Assembly: GCF_019970065.1 (NCBI RefSeq) | Contig: NZ_JAHXYH010000002.1 | Span: 496,001-560,000, forward strand | DNA: 64,000 nucleotides | Source of the DNA: Chryseobacterium sp. OSA05B | Lineage (GTDB): Bacteria > Bacteroidota > Bacteroidia > Flavobacteriales > Weeksellaceae | Direction: 5' to 3' | Shown here: positions 31,011 through 40,861 of the stretch, piece by piece | Numbering within the stretch: position 1 is the first letter of the stretch | How the letters are laid out: each line of letters begins with the position of its first letter | Notes under the pieces: generated by a model | The model's database searches: none | What the model saw: the letters and a program-made list of their open reading frames with translations, nothing else | What the model was told of the DNA's origin: nothing | Made by a program: the position numbers and the translations under genes

Positions 31011-34000
31011 GTGGAAAACTCAAAACAGATTTTTCAGACTGACAATAAAAAACGCTGGAGAAGTGTACAGTGGGGAAGTCGTATCTTTATTTTCGTGGCC
31101 GTATTACTCATCTTGGCTCTAGGGCTGATGATGAAGCTGGAAAAAAGTCCGAAAATTCCTTTCAAAGAGGATTATAAAGCCGTTATCACAGCCAGTAAGC
31201 CTTATCTTCAGGAAAATAAAATATCCAAAGAATACAAAGGTTTCAGGAATTTCATCTCTGAAAAAACCATGCATACCAGTCTTGCAAAAATTCAGCAGGC
31301 AAGAGCAGAAAGACTTAAAAATCAAAACAGAAACTGGTCTCTTTTTCCGGGCGGAATCCGTTCAGCATTCTATGTAGCCTGGGATCCGCAGTCGCTGATG
31401 TCTCTGAAAAGAAATATCAGACACATCAACCTCGTTTTCCCGGAATGGTTTTTCCTCGATCCCAAAACAGGAGATTTAAAGACCAATATAGATCCGGAAG
31501 GCTATAAAATCATCAAAAGAACCGGAGTGGCTGCGATGCCGATTTTAAGTAATAATTCCGACCGCGAGTTCCGTTCCGAAGGACTTGGAAAGGTTTTAAA
31601 AGATCCACAGAGAAGAACAAAACTAATTCAAAAGCTTACGCAGCAGTGTCAGAAATTTCATTTTAAAGGCATCAATATTGACTTTGAAGATATGAACCTG
31701 GATTCTGATGAATACCTGATTGAATTTATGAAGGAGCTGTCAGACACATTCAAACAGAATAAACTGCTGGTGACCATGGATATCATGACGGATAATGACG
31801 ATTACAATATCCAGAAACTAAATCCTTATGTAGATTACTTTATCCTGATGGCGTATGATGAATATGCTGTAGATAGCGATGCAGGACCGGTTTCCTCACA
31901 AAAGTGGATAGAAGCACAGACTGAAAAGATCCTCAAAAAAACAAGTCCTGAAAAAATCATTCTGGGTTTGGGAGCATACGGCTACGACTGGAGCACCAAC
32001 AAAGAAGATAATACCTCCGTTACTTATATGCAGGCTATTACAAAGGCCAGTGCGAGTAAAGCGGTCATTAATTATGATGACAATACATTCAATTTAAATT
32101 ACTCCTACACGGATTCCAAAAAAAATACCCACACAGTATTCTTCAACGACGCAGCCTCCATTTTTAATACCATGCGTTTTTCTTCTGAATATCCGCTGGC
32201 TGGAACTGCGGTGTGGAGACTTGGAAGCGAAGACAGCAGAATCTGGAATTTCTATGATAAGGATATGACAACTGCCGGTATGTCCAAACTTAATTTAAAA
32301 ATGTTGGAGAATGTAAAAGGGCAAACGATGGTCGATTACATAGGAGACGGCGAAGTTCTGGATGTTTTGAATACACCTCATGACGGAAAAATAGCTTTAG
32401 AAATAGATCCCAAAGAAAAAATAATTACGGATGAGAATTACATCACCTATCCAAGTTCTTATGAAGTGAAAAAATATGGTGAAGCCCCACAGAAAGAGCT
32501 CGTACTGACATTTGATGACGGTCCGGATGAAACCTATACGCCTCAGATTTTAGATATTCTTTCTAAATATCACGTTCCGGCTGCATTCTTTCTTGTTGGA
32601 TTGAACGCTGAAAGAAACCTTCCGCTGGTGAAAAGAATTTACCGGGAAGGTCACGAGATCGGAAACCATACGTTTACGCATGAAAATGTAGCCAAAGTAA
32701 GTCCCGAAAGAGCATTAATGGAAATGAAACTGACAAGACTGCTGATAGAATGTATCACAGGCCACAGTACGATTCTCTTCAGAGCTCCTTACAACGCGGA
32801 TTCCGAGCCGACGACTTCAGAGGAAATTATTCCGGTAGCACTGGCAAGACAGCAAAATTATCTCGACATCGGAGAAAGTATTGACCCGGAAGACTGGCAG
32901 CCGGGTATTAAATCTGATGAAATTATAAAGCGTGTTATGGCAGGCATCAAGCTGCAACGGGGAAATATTATCCTTCTGCATGATGCAGGCGGAGATACCA
33001 GAGAAGAAACGGTGAAAGCTCTCAAAATATTGATCCCGACTCTTCAGAAACAAGGTTATCATTTTACGAATCTTGCCAGTATTCTGCACAAAAGCAAAAG
33101 CGTGCTGATGCCGGAAGTTCCGAAAACGAGATCCTATTATATCATGCAGCTCAATCTGGTACTGGCAACTGTGATTTATGGAATCAGTCATTTTCTGGTG
33201 GCGCTTTTCACGATATTTATCGGGCTAGGACTGATTAGATTAATACTGATGATGTACTGGGCTTTTAAAGAAAGGAAAAAAGAAAAACTATTGGGTGAGC
33301 TTCCGGTTTTGGAAACCTACCCGAAAGTATCCATCATTGTTCCAGCTTATAATGAAGAAGTGAATATTATTTCTTCCCTGAATAATTTATTAAAACAGAG
33401 CTATCCCAACTTCGATATCATTATGGTGGATGACGGAAGTAAGGATTCAACTTATAAAAAAGCCAGTGAAGCATTTCCCAACCACCCGAAACTGAAAATT
33501 TTCACAAAATCAAATGGTGGAAAAGCGACTGCACTGAACTTCGGAATTTCTCAGACTGATGCAGAATTTGTTGTGTGTATTGATGCAGATACTCAACTTG
33601 AACACAATGCTGTAAAATATTTGATTGCAAGATTTTTAAATTCAGATCCTGAAGAAAAGATTGCTGCTGTAGCGGGTAATGTGAAAGTAGGAAATACCGT
33701 GAACTGGCTCACCAGATGGCAGTCCATAGAATATACAACGAGTCAGAATTTTGACAGGCTGGCGTATGCTTATATTAATGCTGTAACAGTAATTCCCGGG
33801 GCAATCGGGGCATTTAAAAAATCTGTGATCATCGAAGCAGGAGGGTATTCTACCGATACGTTGGCTGAAGACTGTGATATTACTGTGAAAATTTTGAGAG
33901 CAGGATATACAGTGGCCAATGAAAACAGAGCCATTGCTGTGACTGAAGCTCCCGAGAGTGTAAAGCAGTTTTTAAAACAACGTTTCCGCTGGACCTACGG

Positions 34001-34409
34001 AATCATGCAGATGTTCTGGAAACAGCGTCAGACCTTCCTTAATCCTAGATACAAAGGGCTTGGACTTTGGGCGATGCCGAATATTTTACTGTTCCAGTAT
34101 ATTATTCCGTTCTTTTCTCCATTAGCAGATCTGATCATGTTTTTTGGAATTTTATCCGGAAACGGCGGAAAAATATTCACGTATTACCTGATCTTCCTTT
34201 TAGTGGATGCTTCTCTGGCGCTTACCGCATTTATTATGCAGCGGGAAAAACTGACCGGTTTATTCTATGTGATTCCGCAGCGTTTCGGCTACAGATGGCT
34301 GATGTATGTTGTATTATTCAGAAGTTTAAGAAAAGCATTGAAAGGAGAAATGCAGTCCTGGGGATTTTTGAAAAGAACAGGAAATGTAAAAGAGATCGTG
34401 ACTTCTTAA
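31011..34409 (+). CDS. Three-domain membrane protein: GH18-like, NodB deacetylase, GT2 glycosyltransferase
   Basis: 1132 residues from a GTG. A short cytoplasmic tail and a membrane segment (~25-43) are followed by a GH18-like domain (~115-430; catalytic D-x-E in GINIDFEDMN near 224; MAYDEYA), then a NodB polysaccharide deacetylase (~497-690; TFDDGPDE, HEIGNHTFTH, LFRAPYN, LLHDAGGD). A TM segment near 715-750 precedes a processive GT2 domain (VSIIVPAYNEE, VDDGSKDST, DADTQ, QRFRW near 990) with C-terminal TM helices. One chain could therefore make, deacetylate and trim a beta-linked amino-sugar polymer, like PgaB plus PgaC joined. Product unknown. Confidence 0.9.
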   Translation: MENSKQIFQTDNKKRWRSVQWGSRIFIFVAVLLILALGLMMKLEKSPKIPFKEDYKAVITASKPYLQENKISKEYKGFRNFISEKTMHTSLAKIQQARAERLKNQNRNWSLFPGGIRSAFYVAWDPQSLMSLKRNIRHINLVFPEWFFLDPKTGDLKTNIDPEGYKIIKRTGVAAMPILSNNSDREFRSEGLGKVLKDPQRRTKLIQKLTQQCQKFHFKGINIDFEDMNLDSDEYLIEFMKELSDTFKQNKLLVTMDIMTDNDDYNIQKLNPYVDYFILMAYDEYAVDSDAGPVSSQKWIEAQTEKILKKTSPEKIILGLGAYGYDWSTNKEDNTSVTYMQAITKASASKAVINYDDNTFNLNYSYTDSKKNTHTVFFNDAASIFNTMRFSSEYPLAGTAVWRLGSEDSRIWNFYDKDMTTAGMSKLNLKMLENVKGQTMVDYIGDGEVLDVLNTPHDGKIALEIDPKEKIITDENYITYPSSYEVKKYGEAPQKELVLTFDDGPDETYTPQILDILSKYHVPAAFFLVGLNAERNLPLVKRIYREGHEIGNHTFTHENVAKVSPERALMEMKLTRLLIECITGHSTILFRAPYNADSEPTTSEEIIPVALARQQNYLDIGESIDPEDWQPGIKSDEIIKRVMAGIKLQRGNIILLHDAGGDTREETVKALKILIPTLQKQGYHFTNLASILHKSKSVLMPEVPKTRSYYIMQLNLVLATVIYGISHFLVALFTIFIGLGLIRLILMMYWAFKERKKEKLLGELPVLETYPKVSIIVPAYNEEVNIISSLNNLLKQSYPNFDIIMVDDGSKDSTYKKASEAFPNHPKLKIFTKSNGGKATALNFGISQTDAEFVVCIDADTQLEHNAVKYLIARFLNSDPEEKIAAVAGNVKVGNTVNWLTRWQSIEYTTSQNFDRLAYAYINAVTVIPGAIGAFKKSVIIEAGGYSTDTLAEDCDITVKILRAGYTVANENRAIAVTEAPESVKQFLKQRFRWTYGIMQMFWKQRQTFLNPRYKGLGLWAMPNILLFQYIIPFFSPLADLIMFFGILSGNGGKIFTYYLIFLLVDASLALTAFIMQREKLTGLFYVIPQRFGYRWLMYVVLFRSLRKALKGEMQSWGFLKRTGNVKEIVTS

Positions 34410-34478
34410 TATTTGTTTAAATTTGTTCGTAACAAAACTTAAAAAATACAGACTTATCATCTAAAATTTGCTATCATA

Positions 34479-36536
34479 ATGAAAAAACTAACGCTTTCTT
34501 TGTTTTTATTGGCAGGTGTTTGCTCACTTAATACAGTGAACGGACAGGCAAAAGCCGTAAAAACAGCAGTTAACAGCACAGACAAAGGCTTGGACATTAG
34601 CCTTATGGATACTTCAGTACGTCCGCAGGATGATTTTTATAACTACGTAAGCGGAACATGGATGAAAACAGCCAAAATTCCGTCCGATAAACCAACATGG
34701 GGGAGCTTCAATAAACTAGCTGAAGATACAGATAACAACTCAATGACTATTTTGAACTCTCTTCTGAAAGACAAATTTGCAGACGGAAGCGAGGGTAAAA
34801 AAATTCAGGATCTGTATGCTTCATACATGAATATGGAGAAGAGAAATGCAGATGGAATTAAGCCTATTCAGGACAATCTGAATAAAATTGATGCAATCAA
34901 AAATCTTGCTGACCTTCAGAATTATCTGATCTCTGTAACGAAAGACGGCGAAAATACATTTTACGGATGGGGTGTAGATGCAGATCTTAAAGACTCTAAA
35001 ATGAATGCCGTTTACTTAGGAGATGCTTCTCTGGGGTTAGGAAGAGATTACTATCAGAAAGTAAACGAAAAAAATACGGAAGCTATTGCTGAATATCAGA
35101 AATATGTAGCTTCTATGCTTAAAGAATTAGGCTACAAAAATGCTGATGCAGCTGCAAAAGGTATCGTAGACTATGAAAAAAGCATTGCACAGACTTACCT
35201 TACCAACGAGCAGAGCCGTGACAACACGCTTCAGTACAATCCAAGAACAATGGCTGAGCTTTCAACATTGGTAAAAGGGGTGGATATTCCTGCTTATCTT
35301 AAAAAAGTAGGGGTGAATACAGATAAAGTAATCATCGGAGAAATCGGGTATTATAAGAACTTTGATAAATTGGTGAATGCGCAGAATCTTCCTGTAATCA
35401 AGGATTATTTAAAATTCCATATGATTCACGGAAGCGCTTCTTACCTAAGTGAAAAGTTAGGTGATATGAGGTTCGGTTTCTATGGTAAATATTTAAGAGG
35501 CCAGCAGGAGCAGAGAGCATTGAACAAAAGAGGTTTTGAGTTAATCAACGGTTCTTTAGGGGAAGCTTTCGGTAAATTATACGTTGAAAAATATTTCCCG
35601 GCTGAAGCAAAAGCTCAGATGGTGGAATTGATCGATTATTTAAAGAAAAGCTTCGCAGTTCACATCAATAACTTAGCGTGGATGTCTTCTACAACGAAGG
35701 AAAAAGCAATGACCAAACTGAACAAGTTTACAGTAAAAGTAGCTTATCCGGACAAATGGAAAGATTATTCAAAATTAGAAATCCTTCCTGAAGCTAAAGG
35801 AGGAACTTTATACAAGAATCTTCAGAATGTAGCAGCTTGGCAGTACAGCAAAGATTTAGCAAAAATCGGGAAAGCTGTCGATAAAACAGAATGGGGTATG
35901 ACTCCACAAACGGTAAATGCTTATTACAACCCGGTAAACAACGAAATCGTATTCCCTGCTGCCATCCTTCAGCCTCCTTTCTTCAATCCTAAAGCTGATG
36001 CTGCCGTGAATTTCGGAGGAATCGGTGCGGTTATCGGTCACGAAATGAGCCACGGATTTGATGATTCAGGTGCTCAGTTTGATGCAGACGGAAACCTTGT
36101 AGACTGGTGGACTCCTGAAGATAAAGCCAACTTCGAGAAAGCAACAAAAGCTCTTGCTGCCCAGTATGACAAATACGAGCCGGTAAAAGGAACTTTCGTG
36201 AACGGTACTTTCACAAACGGTGAAAATATCGCTGATTTAGGTGGTGTAAACATTGCTTACGACGCTCTTCAGATGTACTTAAAAGATAAAGGAAATCCAG
36301 GGAAAATCAGTGGATTCTCTCAGGATCAGAGATTCTTCCTAAGCTGGGCAACCGTTTGGAGAACTCTTTCCAGTGAAAAATATATGGTAAACCAAGTGAA
36401 AACTGACCCACACTCTCCGGGTTATTTCAGAAGCTTCGGTCCACTTATTAACGTTGACGCTTTCTACAAAGCATTCGATGTGAAAAAAGGAGACAAACTA
36501 TACAAAACGCCGGAAGAAAGAATTAAAATCTGGTAA
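34479..36536 (+). CDS. M13-family zinc metallopeptidase (PepO/neprilysin-like), copy 1
   Basis: 685 residues with a signal peptide ending near VNGQA. The zinc site H-E-x-x-H is seen in GHEMSHGFDDSG near residue 520, the third ligand Glu in GENIADLGG, and the substrate-binding N-A-Y-Y in TVNAYYNP. It lacks a lipobox, unlike copy 2. M13 enzymes cut short peptides and act in the periplasm or at the surface. It forms a tandem pair with 36830-38926, with near-identical blocks in the catalytic part. Confidence 0.95.
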   Translation: MKKLTLSLFLLAGVCSLNTVNGQAKAVKTAVNSTDKGLDISLMDTSVRPQDDFYNYVSGTWMKTAKIPSDKPTWGSFNKLAEDTDNNSMTILNSLLKDKFADGSEGKKIQDLYASYMNMEKRNADGIKPIQDNLNKIDAIKNLADLQNYLISVTKDGENTFYGWGVDADLKDSKMNAVYLGDASLGLGRDYYQKVNEKNTEAIAEYQKYVASMLKELGYKNADAAAKGIVDYEKSIAQTYLTNEQSRDNTLQYNPRTMAELSTLVKGVDIPAYLKKVGVNTDKVIIGEIGYYKNFDKLVNAQNLPVIKDYLKFHMIHGSASYLSEKLGDMRFGFYGKYLRGQQEQRALNKRGFELINGSLGEAFGKLYVEKYFPAEAKAQMVELIDYLKKSFAVHINNLAWMSSTTKEKAMTKLNKFTVKVAYPDKWKDYSKLEILPEAKGGTLYKNLQNVAAWQYSKDLAKIGKAVDKTEWGMTPQTVNAYYNPVNNEIVFPAAILQPPFFNPKADAAVNFGGIGAVIGHEMSHGFDDSGAQFDADGNLVDWWTPEDKANFEKATKALAAQYDKYEPVKGTFVNGTFTNGENIADLGGVNIAYDALQMYLKDKGNPGKISGFSQDQRFFLSWATVWRTLSSEKYMVNQVKTDPHSPGYFRSFGPLINVDAFYKAFDVKKGDKLYKTPEERIKIW

Positions 36537-36543
36537 CAATAAA

Positions 36544-36580
36544 CAAACCGTTCAGCAATGAGCGGTTTTTGTTTTTTTAG
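36544..36580 (+). terminator. Terminator after M13 peptidase copy 1
   Basis: Stem AAACCG...CA / TG...CGGTTT with T-rich tail starting 8 nt after the stop; followed by phrase repeats. Confidence 0.65.
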
Positions 36581-36728
36581 GTGGCAGGTGGCAGATGTTA
36601 GGTAGCGGGTTTAGGATACTGGATATTGAGTTCGGGATTGCCAGTAGCCAATAGCCAGCAGCTAACTCATAGACGTATTTCTTTTTACCCTCAAACTCTC
36701 AAACTCTCAAACCCGGAACCCGTACCTC
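36580..36728. repeat. Phrase-repeat spacer between the two M13 genes
   Basis: GGCAGGTGGCAGATG-type words (36581-36597), GCCAGTAGCCAATAGCCAGC (36640-36659), and CTCAAACTCTCAAACTCTCA followed by AACCCGGAACCCG (36690-36722). No ORF. The -7 box TATATTTG of copy 2 follows at 36790. Confidence 0.5.
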
Positions 36729-36789
36729 AAATCACTACAAACTCTTCATCATTTCTCAATTATCATTAATCACATATTGTTAAAGTTCG

Positions 36790-36797
36790 TATATTTG
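36790..36797 (+). promoter_or_regulatory. -7 box of M13 copy 2
   Basis: TATATTTG, 32 nt before the ATG at 36830; the -33 partner is unclear. Shows that copy 2 has its own promoter. Confidence 0.5.
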
Positions 36798-36829
36798 GTA
36801 AGTTTGTATACAATCAAAAATTTTTTTTA

Positions 36830-38926
36830 ATGAAAAAGCTAAATATTGGAATACTTGCCCTTTCCGGCATTGTATTTTTAAACTCATGCGGAACGGCTAA
36901 AACTGCTGCTACAGAAACCAAAACTGAAACTACAGTTGCCGTTGCAGAACCTGTGAAAGAAGAAGCAAAAGAAGAGGGGATCAATTTATCTTATATGGAT
37001 AAAAGCGTTCGCCCGCAGGATGACTTTTTTAGCTATGTGAACGGAAATTGGGTGAAAACTACTCAGATCCCTTCAGATAAAGCGAGTTGGGGTTCTTTCA
37101 ATGCGTTGAGAGAAAATGTGGATGATGCTTCTTTGGATATTCTGAACAAGATTTTATCCGAAACGTATGCTGAAGGATCAGAAGGACAAAAGATCCAGAA
37201 TCTGTACGCATCTTTCATGGATGTGAATAAAAGAAATGCAGATGGACTGGCTCCTATCAAAGGAGATCTGGCAAAAATTGAGGCGATCAAAAATCTTAAT
37301 GATCTGCAGAAATACCTTCTTGAAGCAACTAAATTAGGCGACAATTCTTTCTACGGATGGAGGGTAAGCCCGGATATGAAGAATTCTAAAATGAATGCGG
37401 TATATCTTGGCGGTCCGGACCTGGGATTGGGAAGAGACTACTATCAGAAAGTAAATGAAGCCAATACCAAAACTTTAGCAGAATATCAGACTTATGTAGG
37501 AAAGCTGTTTGGAGTTTTGGGACATAAAAATGCGGGACAGGCTGCACAGAATGTTGTCACATTTGAAAAGCAACTGGCTAATTATTTATTGACTCTTGAA
37601 CAGAACAGAGATGCCAATTTAAGATACAATCCAAAAAATGTAACTGAACTTTCAGGATTGGTTAAAAATGTTAATCTGGCTAAATACCTTAAGGATGCTG
37701 GAGTAAATACTGATAAAGTAATCATCGGCGAACTGAAATATTACCAGAACATGGATCAGTTCGTGACGGAAAAGAACCTTCCGTTATTGAAAGATTATCT
37801 GAAATATCATTTAATTAACGGTAACGCCAGCAACCTGAATGACAGTCTGGAGCAAATCAGATTTGATTTCTATTCAAAATATCTTCAGGGACAGAAAGAG
37901 CAGCGTCCGATGGATAAAAGAGGACTTACGCTTGTGAATGGTGTTTTGGGTGAAGCTTTCGGTAAATTATATGTTGAAAAATATTTCACACCTGAAGCAA
38001 AAGCTCAGATGGAGACCTATATTGATTATATTTTAAAATCATTCAAAACCCACATCAATGATATGGACTGGATGTCTCCGGCTACCAAAGTGAAAGCTCA
38101 GGAAAAGCTGTCTAAATTTACAGTGAAGATCGCATATCCGGACAAATGGAAAGATTACAGCCAGTTAAAAGTGGAATCTCCAAAACAAGGAGCAACATTA
38201 TATTCCAATCTTCAGAATGTGTCTGCATGGCAGTACCAGAGAAGTCTTGATAAAGTAGGAAAACCGGTAGACAAAACAGAATGGGGAATGTCTCCTCAGA
38301 CTGTGAACGCGTATTACAGCGGTTCAAACAACGAAATTGTTTTCCCTGCGGCGATTCTTCAGCCTCCTTTCTATAACCCTAAAGCTGATGCAGCTGTTAA
38401 CTTCGGAGGTATCGGAGCCGTTATTGGTCACGAGATCTCTCACGGTTTTGATGACAGCGGTTCACGTTTTGACGGTGACGGAAATTTGAACAACTGGTGG
38501 ACAGACGAAGACCGTAAGAACTTTGATGCTAAAGTAGGACAGCTGGCAGCTCAGTACAGCGCTTACGAACCGGTAAAAGGAAGTTTTGTAAACGGTAAAT
38601 TTACAAGCGGTGAAAACATCGGTGATCTTGGTGGAGTAGCGGTGGCTTATGACGCTCTTCAGATGTATTTAAAAGATAAAGGAAATCCGGGGAAAATCAG
38701 TGGATTTACTCAGGATCAGAGATTCTTTATGAGCTGGGCAACGGTGTGGAGAACAAAAGCTACCGACCAGTATATGATCAACCAGGTGAAGACAGATCCG
38801 CACTCTCCGGGAGTGTTCAGAGCATTTGGTCCACTGGTGAATCAGGATGCATTCAGTAAAGCATTTGATATAAAACCTGGAGACAAAATGTACAAAGCTC
38901 CTCAGGACAGAATAAAAATTTGGTAG
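36830..38926 (+). CDS. M13-family zinc metallopeptidase, copy 2, lipoprotein
   Basis: 698 residues. Unlike copy 1 it has a lipobox (FLNSC, Cys20) followed by a Thr/Glu/Lys/Ala linker of ~40 residues, so it is likely anchored to a membrane. The catalytic motif is GHEISHGFDDSG near residue 533, with GENIGDLGG. Similarity to copy 1 is high through the whole enzyme part, showing tandem duplication followed by a change in localisation. It ends with the same D-R-I-K-I-W type C-terminus (copy 1 E-R-I-K-I-W). Own -7 box and terminator. Confidence 0.95.
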   Translation: MKKLNIGILALSGIVFLNSCGTAKTAATETKTETTVAVAEPVKEEAKEEGINLSYMDKSVRPQDDFFSYVNGNWVKTTQIPSDKASWGSFNALRENVDDASLDILNKILSETYAEGSEGQKIQNLYASFMDVNKRNADGLAPIKGDLAKIEAIKNLNDLQKYLLEATKLGDNSFYGWRVSPDMKNSKMNAVYLGGPDLGLGRDYYQKVNEANTKTLAEYQTYVGKLFGVLGHKNAGQAAQNVVTFEKQLANYLLTLEQNRDANLRYNPKNVTELSGLVKNVNLAKYLKDAGVNTDKVIIGELKYYQNMDQFVTEKNLPLLKDYLKYHLINGNASNLNDSLEQIRFDFYSKYLQGQKEQRPMDKRGLTLVNGVLGEAFGKLYVEKYFTPEAKAQMETYIDYILKSFKTHINDMDWMSPATKVKAQEKLSKFTVKIAYPDKWKDYSQLKVESPKQGATLYSNLQNVSAWQYQRSLDKVGKPVDKTEWGMSPQTVNAYYSGSNNEIVFPAAILQPPFYNPKADAAVNFGGIGAVIGHEISHGFDDSGSRFDGDGNLNNWWTDEDRKNFDAKVGQLAAQYSAYEPVKGSFVNGKFTSGENIGDLGGVAVAYDALQMYLKDKGNPGKISGFTQDQRFFMSWATVWRTKATDQYMINQVKTDPHSPGVFRAFGPLVNQDAFSKAFDIKPGDKMYKAPQDRIKIW

Positions 38927-38952
38927 AACAACCAAAAATTGTTAGAAAAGAA

Positions 38953-38986
38953 AGAATCCGTCTCCACTCAGTGTGAGATGGATTCT
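38953..38986. terminator. Terminator between convergent genes
   Basis: Stem AGAATCC-x-TCTC / GAGA-x-GGATTCT with T-rich right flank and A-rich left flank; serves the M13 gene and the gene ending at 38990. Confidence 0.7.
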
Positions 38987-38989
38987 CTT

Positions 38990-40036
38990 TTAATAGGCTT
39001 TCTTATAGTTTCGCAGCACAAACTTGATTCCGGTTTCTATGATGTCGCCCATGGTTTTGCAATACTTGAAATTGACATCGTAAGTAAGTTTTTGCAAAGC
39101 TGTTTTCAGCTCTGTAACATTGGCATCCGGCGCAATATTATCCTTTTTCATAATAGAAATAAGTTCATCGAATCTGTTTTGGCTACTGGTCACTCTTTTT
39201 ACAATTTGTGAGCGTACTTCTTTACGGTACTGTTCTATAGAGTTGGGCTTTAGTTTTTCCAGGACCATATTAACCATCACGCTGTTTTCTTTGAAATACT
39301 GGGGAAGATATACCTTCAAATTACCTTCATAACTTTGCTGATCAAAATCGATGGGGCGGATTCTGTAAATAACCTGATCGAAATCGTGTATTGGAATTAT
39401 AACATAATTATAGGAACGCATGTCACCAAGCAGCCCAATGAGACAACGTTCATTGAATTTTACAAACTCCTTGGAAATTTGTGCCTTTTCTGGTTCTGAA
39501 CAGTTTTGTAAATGCTTCTGAATAAAAACGTCTCCCGGAATTCCTAAGATATGCTCTTCTATCAGAGTGTTTTTGTAAATCAGAAAGTTGATCCGGTTGG
39601 GAGAGAGCAGGTCTTCTATTTCAAGTCCGTAGATCCGTGAAGCATCAGCCTGTTTAATATAGAAATTAGTATAATTATCGTTCAGAATGTTTCTCACCCG
39701 AATTCGGAAAGGTCTGGAGTTTCCAAAAGTACAAAAGTCGATGGTATCCACTTTCAGATAGGGTAGAGTAGCCTCATCTCCGTCGGAATGAAGAAGGGTA
39801 TAAATCTTATTTAAATTAGCCTCTATTTCTTTAAACTCATGTTCAGGATACAAGACGCCAAGCCACAGAGTATCCTTACCTTCCTTGTCCCGAATATTCA
39901 CACTGTCGGTGAATCTTAGCAGGTCCTCATACAGAAACTGAATTTGGGTCGTTCTGTTATGTTTTTCCAGATACTGCTCTAATGCTTCCGAAACAGGAAA
40001 TATGGGTTTTCTAAATGCGATCTTTACATCTTTCAT
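38990..40036 (-). CDS. Unrecognised cytosolic protein with kinase-like motifs
   Basis: 348 residues, no signal peptide or membrane segment. I do not recognise a family. The segment GDMRSYNYVIIP near 210, followed ~18 residues later by IRPIDFDQQSYEG, resembles the catalytic loop (G-D-x-x-x-x-N) and metal-binding D-F-D of aminoglycoside-phosphotransferase and HipA-like folds. This is suggestive, not proof. It lies divergent from tssB-tssC with a 357-bp spacer, so it could be related to the T6SS. Monocistronic. Confidence 0.75.
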   Translation of the reverse strand: MKDVKIAFRKPIFPVSEALEQYLEKHNRTTQIQFLYEDLLRFTDSVNIRDKEGKDTLWLGVLYPEHEFKEIEANLNKIYTLLHSDGDEATLPYLKVDTIDFCTFGNSRPFRIRVRNILNDNYTNFYIKQADASRIYGLEIEDLLSPNRINFLIYKNTLIEEHILGIPGDVFIQKHLQNCSEPEKAQISKEFVKFNERCLIGLLGDMRSYNYVIIPIHDFDQVIYRIRPIDFDQQSYEGNLKVYLPQYFKENSVMVNMVLEKLKPNSIEQYRKEVRSQIVKRVTSSQNRFDELISIMKKDNIAPDANVTELKTALQKLTYDVNFKYCKTMGDIIETGIKFVLRNYKKAY

Positions 40037-40393
40037 GACTCTGTTTACTTTACTTAAATATAAAGAATATTTTTTCCTTACATCGGAGGAATTCCTATTT
40101 TAACACGTATTTGATGTTTTTTAATCAATGCAAAATGTACAGGGATTTTATTTTATTTCCCTATGGTTTATTTTTATTTATTTTTTCATAGTTTAGTGAT
40201 ATCGTAAAGTGATGATTTTACGACATATATATTATGGGTTAAATTAAATATTTCAAGAAAAATCTTGACAAAATTTTGTATGTTACAGTTTTTTTTTAAA
40301 TTTAAACATTGGATTGGTAATTTATTTGATTCATCGGTAAATTACTCAAAGACAGATCCAAACCAAAATCAGAAATCTCAAAATAATAATAAT
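40037..40393. other. Divergent spacer and leader of tssB
   Basis: Contains an inverted repeat TCGTAAA-N8-TTTACGA (40202-40208 and 40217-40223) and a 12-bp palindrome ACAAAATTTTGT (40268-40279). The tssB frame stays open from TTG 40265, but homologues begin with MAMFNYG, so the in-frame extension is probably non-coding. Very AT rich. Confidence 0.5.
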
Positions 40394-40840
40394 ATGGCAA
40401 TGTTTAATTATGGTGTTGGCGGCAACGAGGTAAAAGTAGACGCTAATGAAGCTATTCAGGAAATACAGGAAAATAAATCACTGATAGTAAGCCAGCTTAC
40501 GACAGACGAATCTTATAACCCTGAAATCGTAACAGGATTAAAGACAGTGGACGACGTCTTCAGGCATTTTCAACCTTCCGTAGCGGTACAGCACGAAACA
40601 GAAGACGGAACCGTTGTAGAAGAAGAATTCCGTTTTCAGAATCTTGCAGACTTCACACCCAAAAATCTTACTCAGAAATCCAACTATTTACAACAGCTTA
40701 GCATGGAACAGGAGCAGTACAATAAAATCGTACGCCAGCTGAAAACAAATAAAATTCTGCGTAATATGCTTGAGAATGAGCAGACAAGAGCTGCATTCAT
40801 CGAAGTATTGAAAGATGTGGCACAAGAACTTGAAAAATAA
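40394..40840 (+). CDS. tssB: T6SS-iii contractile sheath small subunit TssB
   Basis: 148 residues from ATG 40394. The start MAMFNYGVGGNEVKVDANEA is the usual beginning in Bacteroidota relatives; a longer frame from 40265 reads into low-complexity N/Q sequence. Contains VTGLKTVDDVFRHFQPSV and a C-terminal helix (RGxx...RAAFIEVLKDV). It assembles with TssC to form the sheath that contracts to fire the needle. It is followed 21 bp later by tssC. No tssD-R genes are near, so this pair stands away from the rest of the machine. Confidence 0.85.
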   Translation: MAMFNYGVGGNEVKVDANEAIQEIQENKSLIVSQLTTDESYNPEIVTGLKTVDDVFRHFQPSVAVQHETEDGTVVEEEFRFQNLADFTPKNLTQKSNYLQQLSMEQEQYNKIVRQLKTNKILRNMLENEQTRAAFIEVLKDVAQELEK

Positions 40841-40861
40841 TTATTTACACTAAATCAAATC

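Noticed and set aside
40265..40393. N-terminal extension of TssB
   Set aside because: Low-complexity Asn/Gln-rich, starts with TTG, and relatives begin with MAMFNYG at 40394.
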